NCBI GenBank assembly: GCA_017535725.1 | Contig: JAFXTO010000013.1 | Coordinates: forward strand, 1-39,266 | Direction of reading: 5' to 3' | Origin: Bacteroidaceae bacterium | GTDB taxonomy: Bacteria; Bacteroidota; Bacteroidia; Bacteroidales; Bacteroidaceae | DNA: 39,266 nucleotides | Shown here: one piece after another, positions 1 to 10,102 of the stretch | Numbering within the stretch: position 1 is the stretch's first letter | Layout of the letters: each line of letters opens with the position of its first letter | Made by a program: the position numbers and the translations under genes | The notes under the pieces: generated by a model | What the model was told of the DNA's origin: nothing | The model's input: the letters and a program-made list of their open reading frames with translations, nothing else | Databases searched by the model: none

Positions 1-3000
1 AAGAGATCCATGCTGCCAGGCGCCTTGTCGTAAGCCCAAGTACCTTCGCCCTCGTTCATTGGATAGTAGTCCAGCAGTCCCGTCTCATAGCCCGTCAGTT
101 TCTTCTTGCCGTAACTGTCGAGTTCGCCGCTTGACATGGCACGGTTCCACAGGCGGAACTCCAGCATCTCACCCTTATAAAGAAGATCTTTTGTATAATC
201 GAAATCAGCACCCAGAACGATGTCCGACGAAGCACCTTCATAGCGTTCCTTCAGTTGCTTGCTGCCTATGGCCTTGCTACCGTCGTAGAACTTCACGGTA
301 GTCTTATCGCCGCTTTGGTCGAGCACGTAAGCCACCTGATGCAGCATATTGTTGAACGGCACGATGGTGTCAGACACCAGCGTCTCGCCATTGATGGTAG
401 CCGAGAGTTTCTTGTCGGCAGTCACTCCGAAGCGCATACCCTTCTCGTCGCCACCATGCGAGAAGACTGTCATCTCACGTTTGTCGACGGCTGGGTTCAG
501 CATGATATCCACCGTGAAACTCTTACCTGTTAGATTGCGTTCGCCCTGCGTAGCAGCCAATGCATTGCCGTCGAAGCTCAACGATGTAGACGTTGAGATG
601 TCGTTGCTAAGCAGCGTACCCAGCACCTCAAAGTTATTGATACTGCGCAGGTAGTTACCGGCAATAGGCTCCGAGAACTTAATCAGAATATCATCGCCTA
701 TGCCTAAGATGCCGTTGGTAGGCTCCGGAGTTCCGAAGGCCACAGGCAGGCGGGTATCCTTGATGCCTTTCAGCACCTCCGACGACCCCGTCAGGTAGCC
801 ACCACCATATCGGCAGTAGGTCACGGCGCGGATGTCGTAATACTGCTCCACGGGATCTATCTCGCCATAGAACGGGGCCACAATGACACCGCTGTTGGGT
901 ATCGTATCGGTGACGCCGCTGGCCTTGCTCTGCAGTTCCTTGTCGGCATAGTACGAGCAGACGTTCACCCAGTCTTTATCGCCTTGGGTCGAGAGTTTAT
1001 ACTGCAATTCGATATGGTCGAAGCTGGGCCAGTTCACGTCGAAGCCCTCTATGCGCACTGGCATGTAGTAAGCCTGTCGTTTGCCGTCATACGGGCTTTC
1101 GGTATTCATCACCCAGTTGTTGCTGGGCACGCTGACCTTCACCTTGCCGGCAGCAGGGATGAAGTGGGCCGAGAACTTCTGTGTGAACACACGTGCATTA
1201 TCCTCGGGGTCCATCAGGCAGATGGACAAGTCCTCATAGTCGAACGCCTTGCTGGGATAGACGGTAATCTCCTTGGTGAACACATTGTGCTTGCCGTCGC
1301 TTCCAAGGGCGGGCCACAGCACGATGTCCACTCCGGCGCCTGTGAGGGGTGCTCCGTCAACACACACCCGGACGCCGTTAGGATTACTGCCGGCCTCCAG
1401 GAAGTAGTTGAACTGCATCGTGGCTCGTTCCGGATAGTCGGTCTCGTTGGCCATGTGCAGCACAAAGCGGGCTGGCTCGTCGAACGGCACGTTGCTCACC
1501 ACCGGCTCCTCAATCCAGATATGCGGCTTGTCGGCAGGGATGGTGGCCACGTCGATTACCGTTCCTGGCTGATACCACTTCGTGACACGCTCTTTCTCGT
1601 AAGGCTGACAGGTCACACCACCAACGGTACGGAACACGAAGGAGGAATAGACCTTCACCGGACCGTTGGGCACAAAACTCACTCCAGGCTGCGGCCATAG
1701 CTTTCCTTCCCGTACATAGTCAAGCGTTTCCATTGAGACTTTATTGAATGTGTTCTGGCCATTGTAACTGGTCGTATCAACCGTATACTCAGTCTCCGTG
1801 CGATAGACATCCACTGTCAGGCTCGACTTGCTGGAAGCAGCCAGATTGAAGCCAATCTTCTTAGACTGAGTATCGGACACACCGAACTTATCATTAAAAC
1901 TACCGTCTAAGATTAACTGGTGCTTATATGAAACTTTTGATCCTGGAACTGCTACAACTATGTCACTATAATCATATCCACCAGCATTTTTATTATGTGG
2001 ATGTGCAATTACTGGTTGAAGCCCCTGTCCTTTGGATGACAAATAGGTTTCCACTGCCTTTAAAATATTCGCAACTACGGGGATCATGGCAGCACTAGAA
2101 AAATCACTGACACCAGGGTAGTGTACACTCCTAGTATTGGCTGAACTGGCAGCAAACGACTCACTGTACTGTATATTGGCTGCACCGTCGAAGTCATAGC
2201 GCTTCACCAGGTTGCTCTTCATCACGGAGATTTTCTCTTCCTCGTTGCTCGCCAGGAAGCCTACCCACGCCAGCACATTCTGGTTGATGATGGAGATGGT
2301 GTCCGTGGTGCTACCTTTGTCAGGAACAATCATGTCATACGCCACGCCGTAGTTTTCGTCATCCACCTCCACTTGGCTGATATACGTCGGCCGGCCCTGT
2401 TCGTTGGCCAGTGCCTTGGCCCTTGTCACGTCAGTACCCTTTGGCAGAATCATGGAATTACGCACCTTGTAGAGGTCGGGCAGCAGTTCGTTCTCGATAT
2501 AGTGCTGCGAATGAACGAAGGTAGCGCCGATGGCGGGTGATGCCTGCATCACTTCGTCGCGTACCAGATAGACAGGCTTACCTGTGCCGTCGGTACCCTT
2601 GGCCAGCACCTTGGTAGTACCTACTGGCACCTTCACCTTGGTGACCACCTCACCCGTTTTGTCTTTCACCTCAAAGGTACCGCCCTCGTGACCCTTCACA
2701 ATCTGATACATGCTGTCTGGGATGGCACGAACGGCCAAGGCATCCTGAACAATGACGGTCTCCATTAAGCCCATAAAGAGGTCGGCCTTACCGCCAATCC
2801 ACTTCTGGCCGCTCTTGGTCTGGATACGCTCCGTCAGTTCCATATTATAGTTATACTGCCACGAATAGGCAAAAGCGGCAGTTAAAGTTACATCATAAGT
2901 ATTATCTTTCTTTTGATGATGGATTTCACCAGCAACCTTACCGTTACCTTCCGGGGCTGCTACTATACCCTCATAAAATTCGGCACCTGATGTTACCGTT

Positions 3001-6000
3001 CTGGACAAATCGAACCCAGCCTCTGCTTCCACATTAGCATTATAGGAATAGGATAGTTTGGAACCAGCCTCCAGATAGGAGTAAGAACTGCCGCCCGGCG
3101 GGTCGCGCAGGATATCGAACAGGATGGGCTTTGATGCGGCAATCGCCTTGCGCCCTTCGGCCTTGGGTTTAGTAGCCATCACGAATCCCTTCAGGATCTG
3201 CCCGTCGAGGGGTTTGATGTCATAGTAACTGCCATCATACTCCAACGTGATATCCACCGTCTTCAGGGCATTATCACCCTCCAGCACGAACGTGGTATTG
3301 GTGGGCGTGAAGATATAGGAGGCACCGCCGTCCTCGTCAAGTTCCAGGTTGGACGTCAACTGGCTGTCGTCGTTGCCGATGAGGTAGTTCTTGATGCTCA
3401 CCTTGCCGCTGTGCAGCTTCACAATATCCACCTTCTTGCGTTTATCGTTGTTCCAGTAATACTTCTCGCAGGCCTGCAGAATCCAGCCGTATGGCGAACT
3501 GCCCATGAAGACGGGATAGTCGAAGGAGTAGTGCATGATGCTGTCCTGCGCATTGGGCGTCTCCTTTGTATAATAGACGAGGTTCACATCCGACTTGCCG
3601 CCGATGTTGTCGGTGGCTGTCACCTTCTTCACGCCGAAGTAGCGCTCACCACCCGGGTTATACTGCGTCACCTCCACATCGGGTATCGCATGATAGATGC
3701 GGTTATAGACCACGGTATCGCCCTTGCCATTGAATGTCAAATCCACGGTCTCGCCCACCTGTCCGCCTTGGAACAAGGTGGCATAGCCCTGAGCCGACAC
3801 CTCGATAACCTTGTACTTAGCGGGGTGCAATGCCACCTGATACTCACCCGTTTTCGGGTCTGGCTTGATGGTCAGCGTGTGGCGGGTGACATGCACCATG
3901 GTGGTGTCGGAGCATTCGCCTTTGGCGTTCTCCAGTCCAAAGGCTACCACGTAGTCGGCAGTCTTCACGGTCTCGTCGTCCTGCTTGCGGATGAGGTAAG
4001 AGGCATTGTCGCCCTCTAACTGCATCACAATCTTGAGCGAGTCGCCCAGGTTGTTCTTAGACAGCGACTTGCCCAGCGGCAGGGTGCCCTGGTCTTCGCC
4101 ACCCACTACACGTCCGTGCAGCACCACGGTGGTAGAGTCCCAGAGAAAGACTCCTGAGATGTTCTTCACGAAGTTCACCTTGCGCGGGTCATCGCCTTCG
4201 CGGGCATCGGCATTAAGCAGATAACCCTCGTTGGCAAAGTAGTGCCCCTTCTTCACGGCCTGCACCTTGTGGGGACCCGACGGGATGCTCAGTTCGAAGT
4301 GTCCCTGCGTGTCGGTCACTATGGGCTGTCTGGAGGCATCGCAAATCTGCTGTCCGTCGAGCAGGAAGCCTACACCCGGCACAGGAATAGAGGTGTCGCG
4401 ATAATACACATTACCCGAATAAACATAATAGGTATCCTGGTAGATGTTGTAGTTGTGTGTCCAGTTAGAACTTGTTGTAAACTTAACCAGTCCTTCTGCA
4501 TTAGGCATCGTAAACGGATCGGTTGCTCCTTCGCGTTCTACCGTTATCTGATATGAGCCTGTGCCCTGGAATGGCAGGCCACGGAAAACATAGTAACCCA
4601 CCGAGTCGGTATATGTTGTCCTGACGGTGGCACCTGCTATCTTGCCTACTGGCTCGCACTTCACACGGATCTTGGCCATGGCCGTTCCGTCGGCCAGATA
4701 GACATAACCGTCAATCATACCCGTAGGTTCACAATTGCCTTGCTTCTCAGCACCGTTTATCTTCACGCCCTCGCACTGGAAGATGCTTTCCACACGATAG
4801 TCGTAGGTCCGCTGTGCCAGCACCGTCTTGTCTTCATAGCTCGTCGGCTGCAGATTGGTGGCAATGGTATCGGTCCACGCGGCGTTGGCATCATCTGTAT
4901 GCTCGCGGCGCAGGATGCGGAAGAAATCGCTCTCACCGCCATTGGTCTTCCATTCCAATTCCACGGAACTCTGCTTGGTCTTGGTGGTCAGGTCACTAAT
5001 CTTGGCCATATTCTCATACTTGTACACCTTGTCAGCTTCTGTTTTGTCAACCTTGGTGACGGCAGTTTTGAGTGTGTCGAGGTCAGAGCCCACAAAGTGC
5101 ATGGCTGACTTGCCACGAAGCGTGAGCAGGTCGAACGAGTATTCCACGCATCTGCGGGTCAGTTCCTGAGTGAACCCGTGTTTCCTGATGGCGTCCAAAT
5201 TGTCTGTAAGCTCATAAATTCTGGAATCAATACCGTTCTCGCCATGCATGTTGACACGTAGCTGAATACGGGCTTTGGGGTCCCAGGTTACAATGTTATA
5301 GGCATTGTCTGTGGTGACGGTCATCTTGGGGAAGATCTCGTCGTCTGTCAACTCCCAGCCTTCGCCCAATTTCTCAGCCATATCACTGGCTTTGGTAGCA
5401 TAGGTGCCGCCTTGTGCTTCGACAACATTCTGTTTCTTGTAAACCTTAGGCACAACCGTATTGTCGACGACTTCCCAATCATCATCACCCAACTTTTGTA
5501 CCAGCGAAGCAGGCGCGAGGGAGCCGGCACCCATATAATCTTGGCCGAATGACGAACTCATGTAACCAAAGCCTATGTATGTCTTGTTGGAATAGTTATT
5601 GTCAATATTTGTGGTCATGCCATTCTTTATATTAGAGACTCCTCCACCAAGAACTTGTGTATAAAAGGCCAAGCCAGGATCGCTGAAATTATTGTAAATA
5701 CCGGTTTCCAGATTATTGCGGAAAATATTCACGTTGTTATTCCAAACTACCATTCCTATGAACGGACTAACGTAACTACCAGGTCCCATATTGGTAATGG
5801 TACCGTCGAAGCGGCAGTCAGAGACGGAGATAGTTGCATCAACATTGACATAACCGATGATACCAGCGGCCCTGGTGCCATAGTTGGTGATGTTGGCTGA
5901 AACGCGTGAATTGAATATAAGGTTAGTGCCTCCGATGGCTCTACCTACCAGGCCGGCTGTATAGTCCTTGCCTATCACGGTTCCTGTGACACGGACATCG

Positions 6001-8333
6001 TAGATTGACGCACCTCGTATATAACAGATAGGAGCGGTATAATCCCAGTCTTCCCAATTACAATCTACATGAATCGTGTGGCCGTTGCCGAAGAAGCAGC
6101 CTCTGTAGGGAGCGCTTTCTTTCGTTCCAATCTGCACTCTCCCTATACTGATGTCGTTGGCCAGGACTGCATGCACCTCGTTGCCAAATGCATTGTCAAC
6201 CATGGACTTTAACAGTTTCCAGTCATCAGCCGTATAGATGACGAAGCATTTTTTTGCATCTACTTCCAACATGCCGTACTGACGGGTGTAGAAACAGTTG
6301 TTGAGAGTCACCAGACTCGCCTCCTTACAGCGTGCGAACGTCTTACATTCGTCGGCCTTCGTAGAGATCTCTGCCGGTGCAAAGAGACAGTTGTCGATTG
6401 TGGCCTTGCCGCCATCGTCAACGAAGCCTATCAATCCAGCATTGTGGGAACATTCGGAACCCAGCAGGCTGCCATCGAAACGGCAGTTCTTCAGATGAAT
6501 ATTACCCTTGGGCACGTAAGCCACAAAACCAGCGTTGGTGGCATCACCGACAATAGTGCTGGATATGACTACCGAGGACTGACAGTTTTCAACGAGGTTT
6601 TCACCGCCGTTAGTCCGACCTATCAGACCACTGGAGAATTTCTTATTATTAGAGGTGACGTTACCATTGACTCTCAAATTGCGGATGGTGGCTCCATTGA
6701 CATAGCGGAAAGGAGCGGTATAATCCTCAGCATTGCTGTAATTGACGGTGAGGGTATAGCCGTTGCCATCGTAGGTTCCAGAAAACGGACGATCGGCAGC
6801 ACCTATCATCACCTGGCTTTCAACCAAATCGATATTGCTCATCTGGAGGATATTTATCATCTCCCCTCCTTCGCTGACCAGTTTGGCGATGCGTTCCCAG
6901 TCCTGACGGCTACTGACCAGGAAGATGGCCTGCGAGTAGCTGATGCCCTTGTCTTTCAGCTTCTTGATATCCTCATCGTTGCGCACGATGAAGCGACCCT
7001 GACTGTCGTTTTCTATCGTCGCCAAATCAAAGGCAATCTTAACGATGTGGGAATCATCATTCCATGTCTCTGAACGTTGCACAGTTGGATTCTGCAGCGT
7101 TGGCAACATGAACAACGAATAGATCTGATACATCTGATGACCGCTGCCTTCGGCCCACTGCCAGGTGGCTGTGGTCGAGCGGCGCACACGGTAGGCGACC
7201 TGCTTGCCGCAATACTCGTCGAGCAAGGTGGTATCAGTGAAGGCGTAGTCTTTTTTACCCTTCTGGTATGTCGTTTCCTGAGCGATGGTGCGCCAGTTCT
7301 TGTCATTGGCATCCGTAGTGCCCGTGACGTTGCGCTGGATCTCAAAGAAGTCATAATCCTCAATATCCTCCTCATTGGGTTCATCCACCTGCCAGGACAG
7401 CTTCACCTTGCCTTCTGTCGTCATCTCAGCCGCCAGGTTGCGGGGATGATGCAGCATCTTGGTGGACATCTTTTCTGAACTGATGGTGCCCGCATCCTTT
7501 CCCTCGTAGTCAATCACGGAAGCGTCGATATATACATCCTTCCACGGGCGGTCGGCAGGGATATAGGCCGAACCGGAGATGCTGCTGGTAGGAAGGTTGC
7601 GGCTATAGGCCTTACCGGTGATGGCATCGGTATAGTGAATGGCCATCGACTTGATTTTCTTGGCACTAACGCTATAGGCAAACATGAGTGAGTTCACGTT
7701 TGAGCGATCGAACGACAACATCGGCTCGAACATCGACACCGAGGTCTCCATGGTCTCAGGGCAGTCCCAGTCCAAGAGCAACTTGGAACTGTTGGCACTG
7801 GGGACATGCCAGTTGCCTGCAGCCCCCCAGTTGACTTGGGCCCAGACATAAATCTTCAGGTTCTTGCCACGCAACTCACGGGGTACTGTCCACACGACGG
7901 TGGTGGTATAATGGTCGGAATTGCTGCCGTCGGCATTCAGTTCATAGAACACCTGGCCATTGGTATTGTAGAAGGTCTTGTAGCCTCCTTTCACCGTTCC
8001 CTGCAATTCAAACTTACCACCTTGGGAGGCTTGGATATAACAGCCTTTTGTGTCCACATTCGAGTAATCTACACAGTTCCAGTCAAAGACGGTCTGTCTG
8101 GAACCGCCATCAACGATAATGGACACACGGCCCTGCTCCACACCATCGTTGGTACCGCTGATATTACCGGTAGGCAGGGTGAATCTCACCGCATCATTAC
8201 CAGCCTGGTAAGCCGTGTAATTGTCGGCATTGTAGGTGTAATTGTCGGACATCGCCTCACGACTCACTGCCAACAGGCAGGCCAGCAGGAGCAGGCGTCC
8301 GAACACGCTACTTAGATTGTATTTAGTCTTCAT
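1..8333 (-). CDS. Giant secreted multidomain protein with GLUG-like, FN3-like and LamG-type domains (3' end outside window)
   Basis: The reading frame opens with ATG at 8333 and stayed open everywhere I translated it; the frame agrees at both ends and at several internal points, giving at least 2777 residues with the C-terminus missing. It begins with a basic, hydrophobic signal peptide (MKTKYNLSS, then a Leu-rich core). In order I see a beta-rich start, an FN3-like segment near residues 290-370, two tandem copies of a region near 478-690 and 694-870 with GLUG-like motifs (GLIGRTNGG, AGLVGRAIGG, AGIIGYV) each closing on NCRFDGS or DCRFDGT, a second FN3-like part near 1105-1190, carboxypeptidase-regulatory-like repeats near 1205-1270 and 1305-1362, and a LamG/concanavalin-like domain from about 2580 (FRLWNRAMS, YYPMNEGEG). 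Such proteins are surface adhesins or carbohydrate binders; the ligand is unknown. A type IX sorting domain would lie off the left edge. Confidence 0.85.
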   Translation of the reverse strand, partial: MKTKYNLSSVFGRLLLLACLLAVSREAMSDNYTYNADNYTAYQAGNDAVRFTLPTGNISGTNDGVEQGRVSIIVDGGSRQTVFDWNCVDYSNVDTKGCYIQASQGGKFELQGTVKGGYKTFYNTNGQVFYELNADGSNSDHYTTTVVWTVPRELRGKNLKIYVWAQVNWGAAGNWHVPSANSSKLLLDWDCPETMETSVSMFEPMLSFDRSNVNSLMFAYSVSAKKIKSMAIHYTDAITGKAYSRNLPTSSISGSAYIPADRPWKDVYIDASVIDYEGKDAGTISSEKMSTKMLHHPRNLAAEMTTEGKVKLSWQVDEPNEEDIEDYDFFEIQRNVTGTTDANDKNWRTIAQETTYQKGKKDYAFTDTTLLDEYCGKQVAYRVRRSTTATWQWAEGSGHQMYQIYSLFMLPTLQNPTVQRSETWNDDSHIVKIAFDLATIENDSQGRFIVRNDEDIKKLKDKGISYSQAIFLVSSRQDWERIAKLVSEGGEMINILQMSNIDLVESQVMIGAADRPFSGTYDGNGYTLTVNYSNAEDYTAPFRYVNGATIRNLRVNGNVTSNNKKFSSGLIGRTNGGENLVENCQSSVVISSTIVGDATNAGFVAYVPKGNIHLKNCRFDGSLLGSECSHNAGLIGFVDDGGKATIDNCLFAPAEISTKADECKTFARCKEASLVTLNNCFYTRQYGMLEVDAKKCFVIYTADDWKLLKSMVDNAFGNEVHAVLANDISIGRVQIGTKESAPYRGCFFGNGHTIHVDCNWEDWDYTAPICYIRGASIYDVRVTGTVIGKDYTAGLVGRAIGGTNLIFNSRVSANITNYGTRAAGIIGYVNVDATISVSDCRFDGTITNMGPGSYVSPFIGMVVWNNNVNIFRNNLETGIYNNFSDPGLAFYTQVLGGGVSNIKNGMTTNIDNNYSNKTYIGFGYMSSSFGQDYMGAGSLAPASLVQKLGDDDWEVVDNTVVPKVYKKQNVVEAQGGTYATKASDMAEKLGEGWELTDDEIFPKMTVTTDNAYNIVTWDPKARIQLRVNMHGENGIDSRIYELTDNLDAIRKHGFTQELTRRCVEYSFDLLTLRGKSAMHFVGSDLDTLKTAVTKVDKTEADKVYKYENMAKISDLTTKTKQSSVELEWKTNGGESDFFRILRREHTDDANAAWTDTIATNLQPTSYEDKTVLAQRTYDYRVESIFQCEGVKINGAEKQGNCEPTGMIDGYVYLADGTAMAKIRVKCEPVGKIAGATVRTTYTDSVGYYVFRGLPFQGTGSYQITVEREGATDPFTMPNAEGLVKFTTSSNWTHNYNIYQDTYYVYSGNVYYRDTSIPVPGVGFLLDGQQICDASRQPIVTDTQGHFELSIPSGPHKVQAVKKGHYFANEGYLLNADAREGDDPRKVNFVKNISGVFLWDSTTVVLHGRVVGGEDQGTLPLGKSLSKNNLGDSLKIVMQLEGDNASYLIRKQDDETVKTADYVVAFGLENAKGECSDTTMVHVTRHTLTIKPDPKTGEYQVALHPAKYKVIEVSAQGYATLFQGGQVGETVDLTFNGKGDTVVYNRIYHAIPDVEVTQYNPGGERYFGVKKVTATDNIGGKSDVNLVYYTKETPNAQDSIMHYSFDYPVFMGSSPYGWILQACEKYYWNNDKRKKVDIVKLHSGKVSIKNYLIGNDDSQLTSNLELDEDGGASYIFTPTNTTFVLEGDNALKTVDITLEYDGSYYDIKPLDGQILKGFVMATKPKAEGRKAIAASKPILFDILRDPPGGSSYSYLEAGSKLSYSYNANVEAEAGFDLSRTVTSGAEFYEGIVAAPEGNGKVAGEIHHQKKDNTYDVTLTAAFAYSWQYNYNMELTERIQTKSGQKWIGGKADLFMGLMETVIVQDALAVRAIPDSMYQIVKGHEGGTFEVKDKTGEVVTKVKVPVGTTKVLAKGTDGTGKPVYLVRDEVMQASPAIGATFVHSQHYIENELLPDLYKVRNSMILPKGTDVTRAKALANEQGRPTYISQVEVDDENYGVAYDMIVPDKGSTTDTISIINQNVLAWVGFLASNEEEKISVMKSNLVKRYDFDGAANIQYSESFAASSANTRSVHYPGVSDFSSAAMIPVVANILKAVETYLSSKGQGLQPVIAHPHNKNAGGYDYSDIVVAVPGSKVSYKHQLILDGSFNDKFGVSDTQSKKIGFNLAASSKSSLTVDVYRTETEYTVDTTSYNGQNTFNKVSMETLDYVREGKLWPQPGVSFVPNGPVKVYSSFVFRTVGGVTCQPYEKERVTKWYQPGTVIDVATIPADKPHIWIEEPVVSNVPFDEPARFVLHMANETDYPERATMQFNYFLEAGSNPNGVRVCVDGAPLTGAGVDIVLWPALGSDGKHNVFTKEITVYPSKAFDYEDLSICLMDPEDNARVFTQKFSAHFIPAAGKVKVSVPSNNWVMNTESPYDGKRQAYYMPVRIEGFDVNWPSFDHIELQYKLSTQGDKDWVNVCSYYADKELQSKASGVTDTIPNSGVIVAPFYGEIDPVEQYYDIRAVTYCRYGGGYLTGSSEVLKGIKDTRLPVAFGTPEPTNGILGIGDDILIKFSEPIAGNYLRSINNFEVLGTLLSNDISTSTSLSFDGNALAATQGERNLTGKSFTVDIMLNPAVDKREMTVFSHGGDEKGMRFGVTADKKLSATINGETLVSDTIVPFNNMLHQVAYVLDQSGDKTTVKFYDGSKAIGSKQLKERYEGASSDIVLGADFDYTKDLLYKGEMLEFRLWNRAMSSGELDSYGKKKLTGYETGLLDYYPMNEGEGTWAYDKAPGSMDL

Positions 8334-8373
8334 TGCATCTATTTCTATTATAATAAGGTATGCTTGCAAAAAA

Positions 8374-8452
8374 ACGAATTATACGAATTATACGAATCCA
8401 TAAATCCCTGAAAACACGGGGGAATAGGAATTCGCTAATTCGTATAATTCGT
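8374..8452. repeat. 9-bp tandem repeat and 15-bp inverted repeat
   Basis: The word ACGAATTAT is repeated about 2.7 times at 8374-8397, and its reverse complement ATTCGTATAATTCGT stands at 8438-8452. The two arms match perfectly over 15 bp with a loop of about 40-50 nt. The element lies between the second lipoprotein gene and the giant gene, so it could form a large stem in a read-through transcript. It carries no T-run, so I do not call it a terminator. Confidence 0.75.
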
Positions 8453-8480
8453 TGTGGAATGAGGTTGTTAGCGATGTCAC

Positions 8481-8503
8481 AGCCTCACGAGCGATGTGAG
8501 GCT
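8481..8503 (-). terminator. Hairpin at the stop codon of the second lipoprotein gene
   Basis: AGCCTCAC at 8481-8488 pairs perfectly with GTGAGGCT at 8496-8503 across a 7-nt loop. It includes two bases of the TAG stop codon (8502-8504). No T-run follows on the minus strand, so it could be a weak terminator or an mRNA 3' stabiliser that still lets transcription continue into the giant gene. Confidence 0.4.
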
Positions 8504-9158
8504 ACTCAAAGAACACGCTGCCAGAATTGACAACTGTATTTCCCTGAAGATCGAGGAACTCTGCAATATGGTCGGATTCGACCCCCAGAGCAACGAACAA
8601 CGTAAGCTTTTCACTTACATGCGTGTATTGTTCACTGTTGCCCGATGTACGCACAACAGTAGGAATTACAGCAGGTCTGATGTAGTCGAAGGTCTCGCCT
8701 GTAGGCTGCTTGAAATCGCTTCTTGCCTTAGCATAACCTTTGTAAGTGATAGTCTTACCGGCCGGCACCGTCATCTTGATGTTCTTCACGATGAGGTCTC
8801 CGACGAGCTTGTCGAATTGGGCAGCTTTCTCGCCCTCCAAACCATACAGCCCTTTCACGAAATCTTTCGCATCATCATAGGTAGTCTGAGCCATTGCAGG
8901 CATCTTCTCAGACGTGTCGCCTTCCTTCACAACGACAGTTTTGGACTTGCCATCCACATCGGTATATTCCACCTCCAGCGTCATGTAGCCAGCAGCACAT
9001 TGTGGCAGCACTGCGGTGAGGGTGAACTCATAGACGTTGGAAGTCTTCTGCTCTTGGGGGGTTTGCTCCTCATCATCGTCCTTGCCGCAAGAAGCAATCA
9101 CTAAAGTGGCACCGCAGATAAGGATGGCGGCGAACATCCAATTCAAATACTTTTTCAT
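8502..9158 (-). CDS. Surface-type lipoprotein, paralogue of its upstream neighbour
   Basis: This 218-residue protein begins MKKYLNWMF and has a lipobox ending in IASC with Cys24 as the predicted lipidated residue. The following Gly-Lys-Asp-Asp-Asp-Glu matches the acidic lipoprotein export signal that places Bacteroidota lipoproteins on the cell surface. The mature part is beta-rich with no domain I can name. It shares layout with the gene at 9265-9867: the same MKKY start, CG(K/S)DDDE after the lipobox, a YMTLEVEYT/YMEVTYT segment, a GD(T/A)SEK(M/F)P motif, then an (I/L)xNxK segment, so the two look like tandem duplicates. It lies upstream of the giant secreted protein on the same strand and may be its surface partner. 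Function unknown. Confidence 0.85.
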   Translation of the reverse strand: MKKYLNWMFAAILICGATLVIASCGKDDDEEQTPQEQKTSNVYEFTLTAVLPQCAAGYMTLEVEYTDVDGKSKTVVVKEGDTSEKMPAMAQTTYDDAKDFVKGLYGLEGEKAAQFDKLVGDLIVKNIKMTVPAGKTITYKGYAKARSDFKQPTGETFDYIRPAVIPTVVRTSGNSEQYTHVSEKLTLFVALGVESDHIAEFLDLQGNTVVNSGSVFFE

Positions 9159-9173
9159 AATATACTTTTCAAC

Positions 9174-9268
9174 TTGTTTACTTGTCCGCTCGACCGTTGG
9201 TCGCTTGACACTTCAAAAACTTGTTTACTCGTTTACTTGTCAACTCGTCAACTTGTCAACTCGTTTAC
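9174..9268. repeat. 8-bp tandem array between the two lipoprotein genes
   Basis: Six clean 8-bp units run from 9221 to 9268: TTGTTTAC, TCGTTTAC, TTGTCAAC, TCGTCAAC, TTGTCAAC, TCGTTTAC. More degenerate units in the same phase extend down to 9174. Units vary at fixed positions (second base T or C; positions five and six TT or CA). The last clean unit contains the TAA stop of the upstream lipoprotein gene (9265-9267), and the array fills nearly the whole gap before the next ATG at 9158. Confidence 0.85.
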
Positions 9269-9867
9269 TCCTGAGATTGATTGGGAGAGAAAGTCAGAGT
9301 ACGCTCAATAGTACGTTTTTCGAGCCATGATTCGAACTGTTCAACTTTCAGACCCTTGGCATACTGAAGGCTGGAATAAACTACAGAATAGGAACCCGTG
9401 GCATAACCCACAACACCCGGCACTACGAAGTCACTCTTTTCGGTGTATTCGGGACGGTTCTCGGCGACGACGAACTTATACTTGAACACAGCACTTTCAT
9501 CCATCTTCAGATTCTTCAGCTGCACGTTGCGGATAATGAAGTTGTCGTCCGTATAAGTAACACCTAACTGGGAACCCGCAAAGGACAGAACCCTAACTCC
9601 AAAATTATCGGCGGTGGGGAACTTCTCTGAAGCATCACCCTTCTTCAATTGGAAGGTCTCTGTCTTGCCCTGGCAAGTGTAAGTAACCTCCATGTAGCCA
9701 TATTCAGCCAGGTTCTTGTCGAGAACGGCAGAAGCATAGACGTTAAATGTCTTGTCTCCAGACTGGAGATTGTTGGGGGTGGGAGTTTCATCATCATCGC
9801 TGCCGCAAGACATAAGCGTTACACAGGAAATGAGAACGGTGGCCAAAAGCCAAAAATACTTTTTCAT
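9265..9867 (-). CDS. Surface-type lipoprotein
   Basis: This 200-residue protein starts MKKYFWLLA and has a lipobox LMSC with Cys21 predicted to be lipidated, followed by Gly-Ser-Asp-Asp-Asp-Glu, an acidic surface-export signal of the Bacteroidota type. The rest is beta-rich with conserved GDASEKFP and NVQLKNLKM-like segments shared with the neighbour at 8502-9158, which argues for duplication. I do not recognise a named domain. A TACCTTTG promoter box lies about 65 bp upstream of the ATG, so this is probably the first gene of a unit running through the second lipoprotein into the giant secreted protein. A surface accessory or binding role is inferred only from location and signal. Confidence 0.87.
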   Translation of the reverse strand: MKKYFWLLATVLISCVTLMSCGSDDDETPTPNNLQSGDKTFNVYASAVLDKNLAEYGYMEVTYTCQGKTETFQLKKGDASEKFPTADNFGVRVLSFAGSQLGVTYTDDNFIIRNVQLKNLKMDESAVFKYKFVVAENRPEYTEKSDFVVPGVVGYATGSYSVVYSSLQYAKGLKVEQFESWLEKRTIERTLTFSPNQSQE

Positions 9868-9930
9868 AATTGATAATTAATAAAATGTTAAATACTATCT
9901 ACAAAATCGCATTGCTTTCAAAAAGCGCCG

Positions 9931-9938
9931 CAAAGGTA
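9931..9938 (-). promoter_or_regulatory. Bacteroidota -7 box TACCTTTG
   Basis: On the minus strand GTACCTTTGC matches the -7 consensus TAnnTTTG. The ATG of the first lipoprotein gene (9867) lies about 65 nt downstream. No clear TTTG -33 element is seen at the expected distance. Confidence 0.65.
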
Positions 9939-10102
9939 CGAACTTTCCGCGACATAATAATATAATAAATAGAAAATCTTCCCTTTCTCATGTCTTTTCA
10001 AATGATAAATCAATTAAATGGAAAGAAAAAGCACAAAATAGACGGACCAAATCACCCCAACGATAAGAGAAAGAGATTGACGCTCGCCCATCAATAGGCC
10101 AC

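Noticed and set aside
984-8315. Several plus-strand frames of 60-240 codons
   Set aside because: All lie opposite the continuous giant minus-strand gene and show no recognisable protein features.
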